Assembly: GCA_013112715.1 (NCBI GenBank)
Contig: JABFGB010000016.1
Location: 62,001 to 126,000, forward strand
DNA from: Chloroflexota bacterium
GTDB lineage: Bacteria > Chloroflexota > Anaerolineae > Aggregatilineales > J027
Length of the DNA stretch: 64,000 bases
Direction: 5' to 3'
Of the stretch, positions 8,733 to 16,913 are shown in pieces. Under the pieces are notes generated by a model. That model was not told the DNA's origin and ran no database searches. It worked only from the letters and a program-made list of their open reading frames with translations. How positions within the stretch are numbered: the stretch's first letter is position 1; every line of letters starts with the position of its first letter. Made by a program: the position numbers and the translations under genes.

Positions 8733-9191
8733 ATGAACCCGGAAGTCACTTTCCGCGAACTTCAACGTAGTGATGCCCGCCGACTGCATGAGGCGTGTTG
8801 GGCCGATCAAAATCGGGCCTACGTAGAAATGATGTTCCGGCGTGCCTTCACCCTCCAAAATCGCAACCGAGGTGGGGCACGGGTGGCAGTAGTCAATAAT
8901 CAGGCCTGCGCATTTGGTTTGGTCACGATTTGGTCACAGGTCGCTGAAATCAGTGATTTGGTCGTCAGCGGCGAACTGCGTGGCCTCGGCATCGGAACAG
9001 CCCTCTTAGGTGAATTAACCCGTCTGGCCCAACAATTGGGCAGCAAAACCGTTGAAATTGGCGCACGAGTCAACAATACCCGCGCCATCGCCCTCTATGA
9101 ACGGGTCGGCTTTGTCCCCAACCGTACTATCAATTTGCGCTTCTCCACTGGCGTCGAAGATATTATCTATCTCCGCAAATCCATCGAATAA
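8733..9191 (+). CDS. GNAT family N-acetyltransferase
   Basis: A 152-residue Gcn5-related acetyltransferase. Motif A reads DLVVSGELRGLGIGTALL, with RGLGIG fitting the acetyl-CoA pyrophosphate loop (R/Q-x-x-G-x-G/A), and motif B contains NTRAIALYERVGF. The ATG at 8733 directly follows GGAGG (4 nt); GTG/ATG codons at 8709-8720 are in frame but lie upstream of that site. The substrate cannot be told from sequence. It sits alone between rpmF and a hypothetical gene. Confidence 0.85.
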   Translation: MNPEVTFRELQRSDARRLHEACWADQNRAYVEMMFRRAFTLQNRNRGGARVAVVNNQACAFGLVTIWSQVAEISDLVVSGELRGLGIGTALLGELTRLAQQLGSKTVEIGARVNNTRAIALYERVGFVPNRTINLRFSTGVEDIIYLRKSIE

Positions 9192-9287
9192 AACTCGAAC
9201 CTTAAATGGATAGGGAGTTGAAAACCCTCCCTGTACCCATCGTGTATTTTGGTTAGCACATCAGTTCATTAAGGGGGAGTAGTCACC

Positions 9288-9659
9288 ATGCCAAGACCAC
9301 CACGCAAATTTGGTTATCTGCTTGAAACATGGGAGCAGATCAAACACGAGGCGTTTGAAATCCTCGTAGACCATGCCCGCCAGCGCAAAACCATCACCTA
9401 TGGCGAATTGGCAGGTTTAATCCAAACCGCCGAAATCAACCCGTACAGTTATGCCATGTCGGGCCTACTGCGTGACATCAGCCTTGATGATGAAAAAGCA
9501 GGACGGGGTTATCTCGCCACATTGGTCGTGCGAAAATCCGATGGCCGTCCGGGTCCGGGCTATTTTAAGGGAGTGGTCAGTGTCGCCGAAGAAGATTACG
9601 AATCCTATTGGCAGGCAGAATTTGAGCGCACCTGTGCAAGCTGGGCGGAAAAAACATAG
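9288..9659 (+). CDS. Conserved small hypothetical protein
   Basis: A 123-residue soluble protein of unknown function. Visible features are a basic N-terminus, the segment KTITYGELAGLI (about residues 34-45), a glycine/proline loop GRPGPGYFKG (about 87-96) and an acidic, Trp-rich C-terminus. The TYGELA segment recalls the winged-helix part of alkyltransferase-like proteins, but no PCHR-type catalytic motif is present, so that is only a resemblance. The ATG follows GGGGG at about 10 nt. A decayed second copy of this gene lies 1.5 kb downstream (10997-11122). Confidence 0.65.
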   Translation: MPRPPRKFGYLLETWEQIKHEAFEILVDHARQRKTITYGELAGLIQTAEINPYSYAMSGLLRDISLDDEKAGRGYLATLVVRKSDGRPGPGYFKGVVSVAEEDYESYWQAEFERTCASWAEKT

Positions 9660-9779
9660 CGGCTGCCCCAGTTTTATGCCAATATCCATACCAAGTTTGC
9701 AGAAGAATTGCCCAGTCTCCCTATTCTCAATGATATACTGATTGCAACACTCCATTAGGCTGTCAATGGGGGACAGAAG

Positions 9780-10967
9780 ATGACTGCAAACACACGGCTC
9801 AAACTTTTGGGTGTTTTCGCCCACCCGGATGACGAAGTCTTTTGTGCTGGCGGCACTTTTGCCAAATACGCTGCGGAGGGAGCCGAAGTGATGGTCATTT
9901 CAGCCACACGAGGCGACGCAGGGCAAATTCGGGATGCCCAGATAGCGACTCGGCGAACCCTCGGGGCTGTACGTGCCAGCGAACTACAAGAATCCTGCCG
10001 CAGACTCGGTATCCAGCACTGTCAATGTTTAGACTATGGCGATGGTACTCTACGTGAGCTAGATATTAATCGTTTAATTGAACACATCACCCAAATTATC
10101 CGTACCTTCCAACCTGACGTGGTGATTACCTTTGGCGAAGATGGTGCCTATGGACACCCAGATCATATCGTCATTAGCATCGCCACTACTCAGGCCTGCC
10201 AGCTTGCGGGATCGCCCCGCCAGTTTCCCCACCAACTCACCAATGGCTTAAAACCTCACGCACCAACCCGGTTGTATCATAGCCACTTCCCACGCAGCCG
10301 ACTCCTCTTGTCAGATCGGTTAGCGCAGTGGCTCACGGAGATTCAGAACAACTTTGCAGGAAGTGCCGACTTTGCACGTGCTCTGTTGTTGTTTGCCGAA
10401 GAAACATCCCTCCTCAATTACAGCAGCGACTATATTGACGTGAATTGGTATCCGGCTGGGTTCTTTATTATCGAACAAGGCGAAGTCGCCAAACACCTCT
10501 ATTTGATTCTTTCAGGTCGTGCTCAAGCGGTAATCGAAGATGCAGATGATACTCTCCGCGTAGTGAACGAATTAGGTCCCGGCAAGTTTTTTGGAGAACG
10601 AGCTTTGGCCCTACAACATCGGCGTCTTGCGCATGTGGTTGCTGTCGAGAACACAACCTGTCTGGTGTTTTCGGCGGAAAGCCCACTAGCATTTCTAGGG
10701 CGTGGTGCGGAAGCACATATTACGGCAGCTGACGAAATGATGGCGCATGAGAGGGGTGCAAATCACAACCCTGTGACGACTTGTATTGATGTGAGTGGCT
10801 ATGTAGAACAGAAAGTGGCTGCGATGGCTGCCCACCGGACGCAATACCCCATTACCTCCGATATGTTCCCCATGTCCATTATGCGTGAGATGCTGGGACA
10901 AGAATATTTTGTTCGTGTATTGCCGCCTCGCAAAATCGAAACGTCTCTAATGGATGATAGCCCCTAG
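9780..10967 (+). CDS. PIG-L family deacetylase with inserted cyclic-nucleotide-binding domain
   Basis: A 395-residue protein of two nested domains. The PIG-L/LmbE zinc deacetylase part has AHPDDE (residues 14-19) and GHPDH (about 124-128), which supply the zinc ligands and base. A cNMP/Crp-type domain runs from about residue 223 to 306 (IIEQGEVAKHLYLILSGRA, then GPGKFFGERALAL). The PIG-L fold then resumes with IDVSGYVEQKVAAMAAHRTQ near 338-357, the usual C-terminal helix of LmbE/Mca proteins. The substrate is probably an N-acetylated sugar conjugate, inferred from the family. Activity may be gated by a cyclic nucleotide or the domain may be structural. Confidence 0.85.
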   Translation: MTANTRLKLLGVFAHPDDEVFCAGGTFAKYAAEGAEVMVISATRGDAGQIRDAQIATRRTLGAVRASELQESCRRLGIQHCQCLDYGDGTLRELDINRLIEHITQIIRTFQPDVVITFGEDGAYGHPDHIVISIATTQACQLAGSPRQFPHQLTNGLKPHAPTRLYHSHFPRSRLLLSDRLAQWLTEIQNNFAGSADFARALLLFAEETSLLNYSSDYIDVNWYPAGFFIIEQGEVAKHLYLILSGRAQAVIEDADDTLRVVNELGPGKFFGERALALQHRRLAHVVAVENTTCLVFSAESPLAFLGRGAEAHITAADEMMAHERGANHNPVTTCIDVSGYVEQKVAAMAAHRTQYPITSDMFPMSIMREMLGQEYFVRVLPPRKIETSLMDDSP

Positions 10968-10996
10968 AGTGCAGGTGTCACTCTTTGCTACTTTAT

Positions 10997-11122
10997 ATCA
11001 GCATTGATGATGAAAAGCCAGAGGAGGGCTAGGCCGTGGTCAGCGTCGCCGAGGAAGATTACGAATCCTACTGGCAGGCCGAATTTGAGCGTACCTGTGC
11101 AAGCTGGGCAGATAAAACATAA
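10997..11122 (+). pseudogene. Decayed duplicate of the 9288-9659 gene
   Basis: Translation in one frame gives ISIDDEKPEEG, a stop (TAG at 11030-11032), then VVSVAEEDYESYW and the rest of the C-terminus up to a TAA at 11120. These match residues 64-69 and the final 28 residues of the small gene at 9288, the last part with a single E-to-D change. The middle (about 25 residues) is missing and there is no start codon. It is a partial duplication followed by an in-frame deletion and a nonsense change. Confidence 0.85.
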
Positions 11123-11152
11123 GGCGAGGTTTTGTGTTGTGAATGGCTGTTT

Positions 11153-11716
11153 TTACCAAGTTCCGAGATAATATGCCATTGTGATTCTTATGACAGTGGT
11201 TGATGGGTTTTCACTCTTTTGCCAGACCTCAACTGTTACACTCCCTGGCACAGAAAAAGACCCTCGTATGGTAGTAATTTTCTTGTCTGGATAAAGCCTA
11301 CTCCAGTAACGACCTGTCTGACTATCATACTCGAATGGCGGCAGACCCTCATTTTGCATAAAAGCCATCACCTGTTGCAGGGAATCAGACGTTTCGTAGT
11401 TTTTGGACTCAGTCCTCCATTGCCTGCCTCCCCCGCCAATCCTCTCATCCACCAAAACACTATTGGGGTATTGAGGCGGTACAAGTGCCGTGACAGCCGT
11501 CTTCGAGGTATCTGGCAAGAAAAATATTTCAAATTCATGATGGCACATCAAACAAGTCAAAATACACGGGAATAACAGAACAAAACAACTGGCAGCCAAG
11601 CAGTACGGTTTTCGAGATTTTCTGTCGTAACTTGGAATAGGACGCGATTGAGGTGGATAAAGTTTGTCAAACGCTTCCTCGGATTTCCGATTGTCGTATT
11701 CAGAATCTAGGTTCAT
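11153..11716 (-). CDS. Hypothetical single-pass membrane protein
   Basis: I do not recognise this 187-residue protein. It has a charged, Pro-containing cytoplasmic N-terminus (about 40 residues), one hydrophobic segment around residues 42-62 (ASCFVLLFPCILTCLM), and an outside domain of about 120 residues with the pair WRTESKNYETSD and FEYDSQTGRYWSRL. The ATG at 11716 is preferred since AGGAGG lies 12 nt upstream; a GTG at 11740 is in frame but would place that site inside the gene. It stands alone on the minus strand. Confidence 0.5.
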   Translation of the reverse strand: MNLDSEYDNRKSEEAFDKLYPPQSRPIPSYDRKSRKPYCLAASCFVLLFPCILTCLMCHHEFEIFFLPDTSKTAVTALVPPQYPNSVLVDERIGGGGRQWRTESKNYETSDSLQQVMAFMQNEGLPPFEYDSQTGRYWSRLYPDKKITTIRGSFSVPGSVTVEVWQKSENPSTTVIRITMAYYLGTW

Positions 11717-12019
11717 CTGAGGAACAATCCTCCTATCCACTGGCTATTTTATAGCGGTTCTCATGTTGCTGACCCGTTTTTCAAACTAGATTCAGCACGG
11801 CGGCTTTAGCCCCGTGTTTTAGAATCATTTAGTCAGTTGGATGGAAAAAAGCTCACCTCCTACCACACCTTTCCCGCTTCTAACGGCCATCGTCGCCCTG
11901 TTTTATATGACCCATATCCATAAATCCGTAACCGTGGTTACGAATTCAAACCCGGCTTATATAACTCTCGGTAATAGAACGCATATTCTATCTAAGAATC
12001 ACTTTTACCGGGTCGAAAT
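11717..12019. other. Intergenic region with an orphan hairpin
   Basis: I see no convincing gene here. At 11796-11816 a strong hairpin (CACGG with one bulged C and GGC, loop TTTA, matching 3' arm) is followed by TTTT at 11817-11820. It looks like a plus-strand terminator, but no plus-strand gene lies immediately upstream; the nearest is the PIG-L gene ending 830 bp earlier. Confidence 0.45.
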
Positions 12020-12679
12020 TTAGAACAGCGACAATTGCTGGGGCTTCTCCGGTGGGGGTGGCGGCGGTGGTGCATCATCGTCTTTGGCTGGCTCGGCTGC
12101 CCGCAATTCCTCTAGCAGCTTCTTCATCCGCTTAAAATCTTCTTCCATCGGCTCCCGCAGGGCCGGATTTCGCAGCACGGCGGCAGGATGGAATAGTGGG
12201 TAATAAATCCGTCCATCCTCTTTTTTCGGCACGCCATGAATCTTGGAAATCTTGCCATCGGGGAAAAATTTCGCCATGCTGTAGCGCCCCAATGTCGCAA
12301 TAATTCTTGGCTGAATAAGGGCAATCTGCTGATCCAGATACGGCTCACATGTCTCAATTTCCAGCCGCTCAGGGTCACGATTTTGCGGCGGACGGCAGCG
12401 CACGATATTGGTAATAAACACATCCTTGCGGGTCAGGCCGATCAATTCCAACAACTGCTCCAAATATTTGCCAGACGCACCCACAAACGGTAGCCCTTGT
12501 TGGTCTTCATGGAAACCCGGAGCCTCCCCCACAAACATGATCTCCGCGTTCACTGGCCCATCACCGGGGACAGCCTTAGTACGGCTTTTGGACAGTGGAC
12601 ACTTAGGGCAAACCCGCACCTCACTGGCAATTTTTTCCATTGCCGTCTGGCGCTCTTTTAAACTCAATCCCTCAGCCAT
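12020..12679 (-). CDS. Uracil-DNA glycosylase, family 4 (Fe-S type)
   Basis: A 219-residue uracil-DNA glycosylase that removes uracil from DNA at the start of base excision repair. Motif 1 reads FVGEAPGFHEDQQGLPFVG and motif 2 HPAAVLRNP. Four cysteines suit the [4Fe-4S] cluster of family 4: CPKC at 24-27, then one in VRCRPP and one in IETCEPY. After the catalytic domain there is a proline run and the final five residues QLSLF, which match the consensus of the bacterial sliding-clamp-binding motif. It is the last gene of the tsaE-tsaB-rimI operon, with AAGGAG 6 nt before its ATG. Confidence 0.93.
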   Translation of the reverse strand: MAEGLSLKERQTAMEKIASEVRVCPKCPLSKSRTKAVPGDGPVNAEIMFVGEAPGFHEDQQGLPFVGASGKYLEQLLELIGLTRKDVFITNIVRCRPPQNRDPERLEIETCEPYLDQQIALIQPRIIATLGRYSMAKFFPDGKISKIHGVPKKEDGRIYYPLFHPAAVLRNPALREPMEEDFKRMKKLLEELRAAEPAKDDDAPPPPPPPEKPQQLSLF

Positions 12680-12682
12680 GTG

Positions 12683-13312
12683 TTACTCCTTTGAACCATC
12701 GCTTATCACCTGCTCAAAGTGCAGGCCAGTAAATTCATCGGTAAATGGGAGTCGTGCCGCCAACAATGCTGCTCGCGCACGCAGTCGGATGAGATAGTTT
12801 TCATCCAATGGGCGAGCCACCATATACAGGGCATCCTCTTGGTTGTCATGATAATAACGTGGATAGAAACCAATTGCGGCAAATTCGTATTTTCGATAGA
12901 GCGTTTGGGCGGGGATGTTGCTAATCCGTACTTCCAACACCACATGATCCGCTCCTCGCGCAATACCACGGCCAATCATACTAATCAGCATCAATTCCCC
13001 AAAACCCTGCCGACGGAAATTCGGATGCGAGGCAATCGTGCTGATATGCGCTTCCCGCCCATGAATCCACATCCCCGCATAGGCCGCCACCCTATCATCT
13101 GTTTTGGGCTGCCGCAACCGACGAATAATGCCAAAGCCAGAACTATCCTCCTCCACTGGCTGAGATTTTAACACGACTCCAAGATCGGCGTTGGGGTTCT
13201 CATTAAGCTCATGGAGGAAGGTCACTTTTGACCAAGATACCGGGAACGACTGCTGGTCAATCTCTAAGACCTGATCCAAATCAGCAGGTGTCATGGCTCG
13301 TATCAGCGTCAT
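12683..13312 (-). CDS. rimI: Ribosomal-protein-alanine acetyltransferase-like GNAT
   Basis: A 209-residue GNAT enzyme in the usual position after tsaB. RimI acetylates the N-terminus of ribosomal protein bS18. It has the N-terminal DLDQVLEIDQQSFPVSWS typical of RimI and the acetyl-CoA loop SHPNFRRQGFGELML. It is longer than E. coli RimI (148), with extra loops around residues 50-75 and a C-terminal extension, so the exact substrate is uncertain. The ATG at 13312 overlaps the tsaB stop (ATGA) and is preceded by AGGAGG. Confidence 0.8.
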   Translation of the reverse strand: MTLIRAMTPADLDQVLEIDQQSFPVSWSKVTFLHELNENPNADLGVVLKSQPVEEDSSGFGIIRRLRQPKTDDRVAAYAGMWIHGREAHISTIASHPNFRRQGFGELMLISMIGRGIARGADHVVLEVRISNIPAQTLYRKYEFAAIGFYPRYYHDNQEDALYMVARPLDENYLIRLRARAALLAARLPFTDEFTGLHFEQVISDGSKE

Positions 13313-13980
13313 GTGGCTGCACCTCCTGCGGTCTGCAAATAAATGGGTCTGATTTCGGCGGCAGAAATTAAATGTCCGGTCTGAAGCCGTGTCCATGCTA
13401 TCTGGGCCAAAAATCCCGCCCGTCTTAGGCGGTAGGACGGCGGCAGCAGTTCAATGAGCTTGCCACTCGCCTTGAGGAGCGCCTCGCCAGCCGGGTCTAT
13501 TTCCCCATTGATTAAGGTAGCGTCAGTGCCGATTTGAGCGATCATCTCCTCCCATCCCGCGTTATGCAGATCACCCATCAAGCACCATTCACCCGCCTGC
13601 CAATGATAATGCCCGTAATTGATGCGCCCCCGTCCGGCTTGCACGATACTGACCAGTAGGCCGTCAAAATAGGGTGTGCTTGCTGCCACAATATCCAGTG
13701 TCATGATGGGGACAAGGGGAATATCGAGGGCCATTGCCAAGCCTTTTGCCACCCCGATGCCAATGCGTAATCCGGTAAATGACCCCGGCCCCTGTGCCAC
13801 TCCTACCGCACTCAGTTGACGCGGTTGTACCCCCGCCCGATTCAGCAAATGATGGATAGCAGGCGGCAGTTCAACGCTGTGCTGATTGGCCGTGTGCCAT
13901 GCCTGTTCGGCCAATAGTTGCTGCCCATCCGTTAGGGCAATGCTTAATGTGCGCGAAGCCGTGTCTATTGCCAGCAGCAT
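13309..13980 (-). CDS. tsaB: tRNA threonylcarbamoyladenosine biosynthesis protein TsaB
   Basis: A 223-residue ASKHA-fold protein that partners TsaD and TsaE in making the t6A37 base of tRNAs. It starts MLLAIDTASRTLSIAL, has the hallmark GVAQGPGSFTGLRIGIGVAKGLA near residues 61-81, and PLVPIMTLDIVA after it. TsaB lacks the metal and catalytic residues of TsaD, and tsaD itself is not in the window. It lies 6 bp after tsaE and overlaps rimI by 4 bp. Confidence 0.95.
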   Translation of the reverse strand: MLLAIDTASRTLSIALTDGQQLLAEQAWHTANQHSVELPPAIHHLLNRAGVQPRQLSAVGVAQGPGSFTGLRIGIGVAKGLAMALDIPLVPIMTLDIVAASTPYFDGLLVSIVQAGRGRINYGHYHWQAGEWCLMGDLHNAGWEEMIAQIGTDATLINGEIDPAGEALLKASGKLIELLPPSYRLRRAGFLAQIAWTRLQTGHLISAAEIRPIYLQTAGGAAT

Positions 13981-13986
13981 CTTTGC

Positions 13987-14481
13987 CTACTTTCTGCTCG
14001 CCTCAAACTCTGTCAACAACTGTCCAGCCCGTTCCCCTTGTGACCAAAAACGCAGGGTACGTTGATTCTCGTCCAATTCGGATTCCGCCTCAATTTCAAT
14101 CCATAGATGCTCACTGGGCAGCATGTCCCCCAAGCGTTCCGGCCACTCAATCAAAATCGGGCCATTACCCTCCCAAATATCCCCAAAACCCACTGATTCA
14201 AGGGCATCGGGGGTCTCCAAGCGATAGGCGTCCACATGATAAAGCGTTTGGGAATCGGCTGACCGATGATGTTCATGCACTAGCGTATAGGTCGGGCTGG
14301 TGAGGCGGCTGGTACTGCCCCATCCTTGACCCACCCCGGCTGCAAAAGTTGTTTTGCCTGCGCCTAAACCACCGACCAAACACACCACGTCGTGTGGCTG
14401 CAACAATTGACCCAACTGCTGACCAAATTGGCGGGTGGAATGGGCATTTGGGCTAAAAATCTGAAGTGCTGGCTGCGTCAT
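13987..14481 (-). CDS. tsaE: tRNA threonylcarbamoyladenosine biosynthesis ATPase TsaE
   Basis: A 164-residue P-loop ATPase that energises turnover of the TsaBD complex. The Walker A motif is GGLGAGKTTF (about residues 38-47), followed by the family segments TSPTYTLVHEH, LYHVDAYRLE and ILIEWPERLGDM. Length is at the family's usual 150-165. It is the first gene of the tsaE-tsaB-rimI-udg operon. Confidence 0.95.
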   Translation of the reverse strand: MTQPALQIFSPNAHSTRQFGQQLGQLLQPHDVVCLVGGLGAGKTTFAAGVGQGWGSTSRLTSPTYTLVHEHHRSADSQTLYHVDAYRLETPDALESVGFGDIWEGNGPILIEWPERLGDMLPSEHLWIEIEAESELDENQRTLRFWSQGERAGQLLTEFEASRK

Positions 14482-14549
14482 TCGATGAATTTTTTCTTTC
14501 GTCTGGATAGTTTGTACGAGTTTAATTACAATTGCACCCTTAGGGATAG

Positions 14550-14555
14550 ATTATA
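14550..14555 (-). promoter_or_regulatory. Candidate -10 box for the tsaE operon
   Basis: A perfect TATAAT on the minus strand lies about 69 bp upstream of the tsaE start. The hexamer 17 bp further upstream (CTGTGA) is a poor -35 match, so the call rests on the -10 box and its position between divergent operons. Confidence 0.35.
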
Positions 14556-14647
14556 GCGATTCCCCCCATACCTCACAGGATTTGCAAGTTTCACCCGGAA
14601 TCACAATCGGGTCGAACTTTGCTAGAAGTGAGCGAGTAATTCTTGTG

Positions 14648-14668
14648 AATTTAGATGCAATCTAAATT
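14648..14668. promoter_or_regulatory. Palindromic operator candidate upstream of the opp operon
   Basis: AATTTAGAT-GCA-ATCTAAATT is a perfect inverted repeat with 9-bp arms. It lies 19 bp upstream of the candidate -35 box of oppD and about 100 bp upstream of the candidate tsaE -10 box, a position fitting a dimeric regulator of the peptide transporter. No regulator gene is adjacent. Confidence 0.5.
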
Positions 14669-14687
14669 TGCAGTAGATAGGGAATTG

Positions 14688-14716
14688 TTGCAAGCAACTG
14701 CAACATCGCGTAAAAT
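14688..14716 (+). promoter_or_regulatory. Candidate promoter of the opp operon
   Basis: TTGCAA (14688-14693) and TAAAAT (14711-14716) are 17 bp apart, matching sigma-70 consensus at four and five positions. It would give a leader of about 65 nt before oppD. The -35 region overlaps a short GTTGC-AA-GCAAC inverted repeat. Confidence 0.55.
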
Positions 14717-14787
14717 CGCCGTTCAATTTTAATAGAAACATTCTCGTTCTTGCGTGAAATATGATTTAAACGAGAAGGAGTTAACTT

Positions 14788-15801
14788 TTGGCCCTGTTAA
14801 TGGAGGTTAAAGACCTCAAAACCCGCTTTAGTACCCAAGAAGGTTTGGTTTACGCCGTCAATGGCGTCTCATATACCCTGCATGAAGGGGAAACGCTCGG
14901 CGTTGTGGGCGAAAGCGGCAGCGGTAAAAGTGTTCATGCCCTCTCCATCATGGGACTCGTTCCCTCCCCACCCGCTACTATTGAAGGCAATGTCAATTTT
15001 CGCGGACGCGAATTGCTTTCCTTGTCGCGCGATCAAATGCGTCTCGTGCGTGGGGCCGAAATTGCAATGGTCTTCCAAGACCCCATGACCTCCCTCAACC
15101 CGGTGTTGACGATTGGTCGCCAGATTACGGAAGCCCTCAAATTGCACCTCGGGATGGACAATGAACAAGCCCGCCGTCGTGCTGCTGAACTGCTGCAAAT
15201 GGTTGGTATCCCAATGGCAGATCGTCGCCTCGGTGATTATCCGCACCAATTTTCGGGTGGGATGCGTCAACGTGCCATGATTGCGATGGCTCTGTCTTGC
15301 AATCCTCAACTGCTGATTGCCGATGAACCCACCACCGCCCTCGACGTAACCATCCAAGCCCAAATTCTGGATTTAGTGCGCCGTCTGCGTGATAAGATCG
15401 GTATGGCGATGATTTGGATTACGCACGACCTCGGCGTGGTCGCTGGTTTGGCCGATACCTTGCAAGTGATGTATGCTGGCTTGATTGTCGAACGTGGCCC
15501 AGTGAAAGACCTCTTCAAAGATACTCGTCACCCCTACACACTTGGCCTGATTAGTTCATTGCCCCGCCTCGACCAAAAGAATCAACACCTCGTTTCAATT
15601 ACAGGCTCACCACCCGATATGCGTAATGCACCGACAGGCTGCCCCTTCGCGCCGCGCTGCCCCTATGTGGTCAGCAAGTGTTTGGACGAAACGCCACCCC
15701 TGATCTCAGTAGATGGAGGACATCCTGAACATTTGGCGGCGTGCTGGGTTGACGTGCGAACGGCTGAACAAACTCGGCCTGAGATGGTAATGCAAGGTTA
15801 G
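14788..15801 (+). CDS. oppD: Oligopeptide ABC transporter ATP-binding protein (OppD/DppD)
   Basis: A 337-residue ATPase of a peptide-uptake ABC transporter. It has Walker A GESGSGKS, the Q-loop [10 protein letters not shown], the signature FSGGMRQR, Walker [13 protein letters not shown] and the switch ITHDLG. The C-terminal OppD/F domain has the cysteine cluster [14 protein letters not shown] plus a later Cys, the probable Fe-S site of this subfamily. The TTG start at 14788 is chosen because AAGGAG lies 7 nt upstream; ATG at 14800 is the alternative. oppF follows after 5 bp. Confidence 0.95.
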   Translation: MALLMEVKDLKTRFSTQEGLVYAVNGVSYTLHEGETLGVVGESGSGKSVHALSIMGLVPSPPATIEGNVNFRGRELLSLSRDQMRLVRGAEIAMVFQDPMTSLNPVLTIGRQITEALKLHLGMDNEQARRRAAELLQMVGIPMADRRLGDYPHQFSGGMRQRAMIAMALSCNPQLLIADEPTTALDVTIQAQILDLVRRLRDKIGMAMIWITHDLGVVAGLADTLQVMYAGLIVERGPVKDLFKDTRHPYTLGLISSLPRLDQKNQHLVSITGSPPDMRNAPTGCPFAPRCPYVVSKCLDETPPLISVDGGHPEHLAACWVDVRTAEQTRPEMVMQG

Positions 15802-15806
15802 GGTAT

Positions 15807-16841
15807 ATGACGAACGTAGCAAAAAGTGAAAAAGTGATGACCGCTCCGGCAAAAAAGAAAGATTATGGCGACCCCATCGTCTCAGTGCGTGGTCTTAAAA
15901 AGCATTTTCCAATTAAGAGTGGGTTGATTTTTCAGCGCGAAACCGCCGCCGTGAAAGCGGTAGACGGCCTCGATTTTGATATTTTTCGGGGCGAGACGCT
16001 GGGTTTGGTAGGGGAAAGTGGCTGTGGCAAATCCACCACCGGACGTACCATTCTGCAACTCCATCGAGCGACTGCGGGCACGGTCAATTTTGAAGGCACG
16101 GAGCTGACGACCTTAAAGGGAAATAGCCTGCGTGAAATGCGTCGTAAGATGCAGATCATTTTCCAAGACCCCTATGCTTCGCTGAATCCACGCATGAGCA
16201 TCAGCCGTATCATCAGCGAACCGCTGGTCGTGCATGGGATTGGCAGTGAAAAAGACCGCCAAAAACGTGTGGAAGAATTGTTGGAGCGTGTAGGGCTAAA
16301 TCCCTTCTTTGCCAACCGCTACCCGCATGAGTTTTCGGGTGGTCAGCGTCAGCGCATCGGTGTGGCCCGCGCCTTGGCCCTTGAGCCATCATTTATTGTT
16401 TGCGATGAACCTATTTCCGCGCTGGACGTATCTATTCAAGCGCAGGTAGTCAATCTGCTTCAAGATTTGCAGCGTGATATGGGTCTGACTTATCTGTTCA
16501 TTGCCCACGACCTGAGCATGGTACGCCATATCTGTGACCGTGTGGCGGTGATGTATCTTGGCAAGATTGTCGAAATGGCCGAGAGTGAAGAGCTTTATAC
16601 CAATCCGCTGCATCCTTACACACAGGCCCTTTTGTCGGCTGTTCCCGTACCCGACCCTGATGTGGAAGAAAATCGCCAGCGTATCATCTTGAAGGGTGAC
16701 TTACCAAGCCCTGCCAATCCACCCGTCGGCTGCAACTTCAATACGCGCTGTCCAGTAGCGATTGATGTGTGCTTTGATTGGGATCCTGAACTCATCGAAG
16801 TTTTACCGGGTCACTGGGTAGCCTGCCACCGTGTTACTTAG
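15807..16841 (+). CDS. oppF: Oligopeptide ABC transporter ATP-binding protein (OppF/DppF)
   Basis: The second, 344-residue ATPase of the heterodimer. It has Walker [11 protein letters not shown]-loop [11 protein letters not shown], signature [15 protein letters not shown], Walker [13 protein letters not shown] and switch IAHDLSMV, then the oligopeptide C-terminal domain with Cys residues ([15 protein letters not shown]). The SGLIFQRE segment between strands 1 and 2 is typical of the OppF side. oppC follows after 72 bp. Confidence 0.95.
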   Translation: MTNVAKSEKVMTAPAKKKDYGDPIVSVRGLKKHFPIKSGLIFQRETAAVKAVDGLDFDIFRGETLGLVGESGCGKSTTGRTILQLHRATAGTVNFEGTELTTLKGNSLREMRRKMQIIFQDPYASLNPRMSISRIISEPLVVHGIGSEKDRQKRVEELLERVGLNPFFANRYPHEFSGGQRQRIGVARALALEPSFIVCDEPISALDVSIQAQVVNLLQDLQRDMGLTYLFIAHDLSMVRHICDRVAVMYLGKIVEMAESEELYTNPLHPYTQALLSAVPVPDPDVEENRQRIILKGDLPSPANPPVGCNFNTRCPVAIDVCFDWDPELIEVLPGHWVACHRVT

Positions 16842-16913
16842 TGCTGAATGTTGAAACCGCGACTATGCCAAAGTCCGTTTCCATTCATTGTTGTTTTTTG
16901 AGGAGTATTTTGA

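Noticed and set aside
11841..12023. 60-codon plus-strand frame before the udg end
   Set aside because: No ribosome-binding site or family features, and it runs into the 3' end of udg on the other strand.
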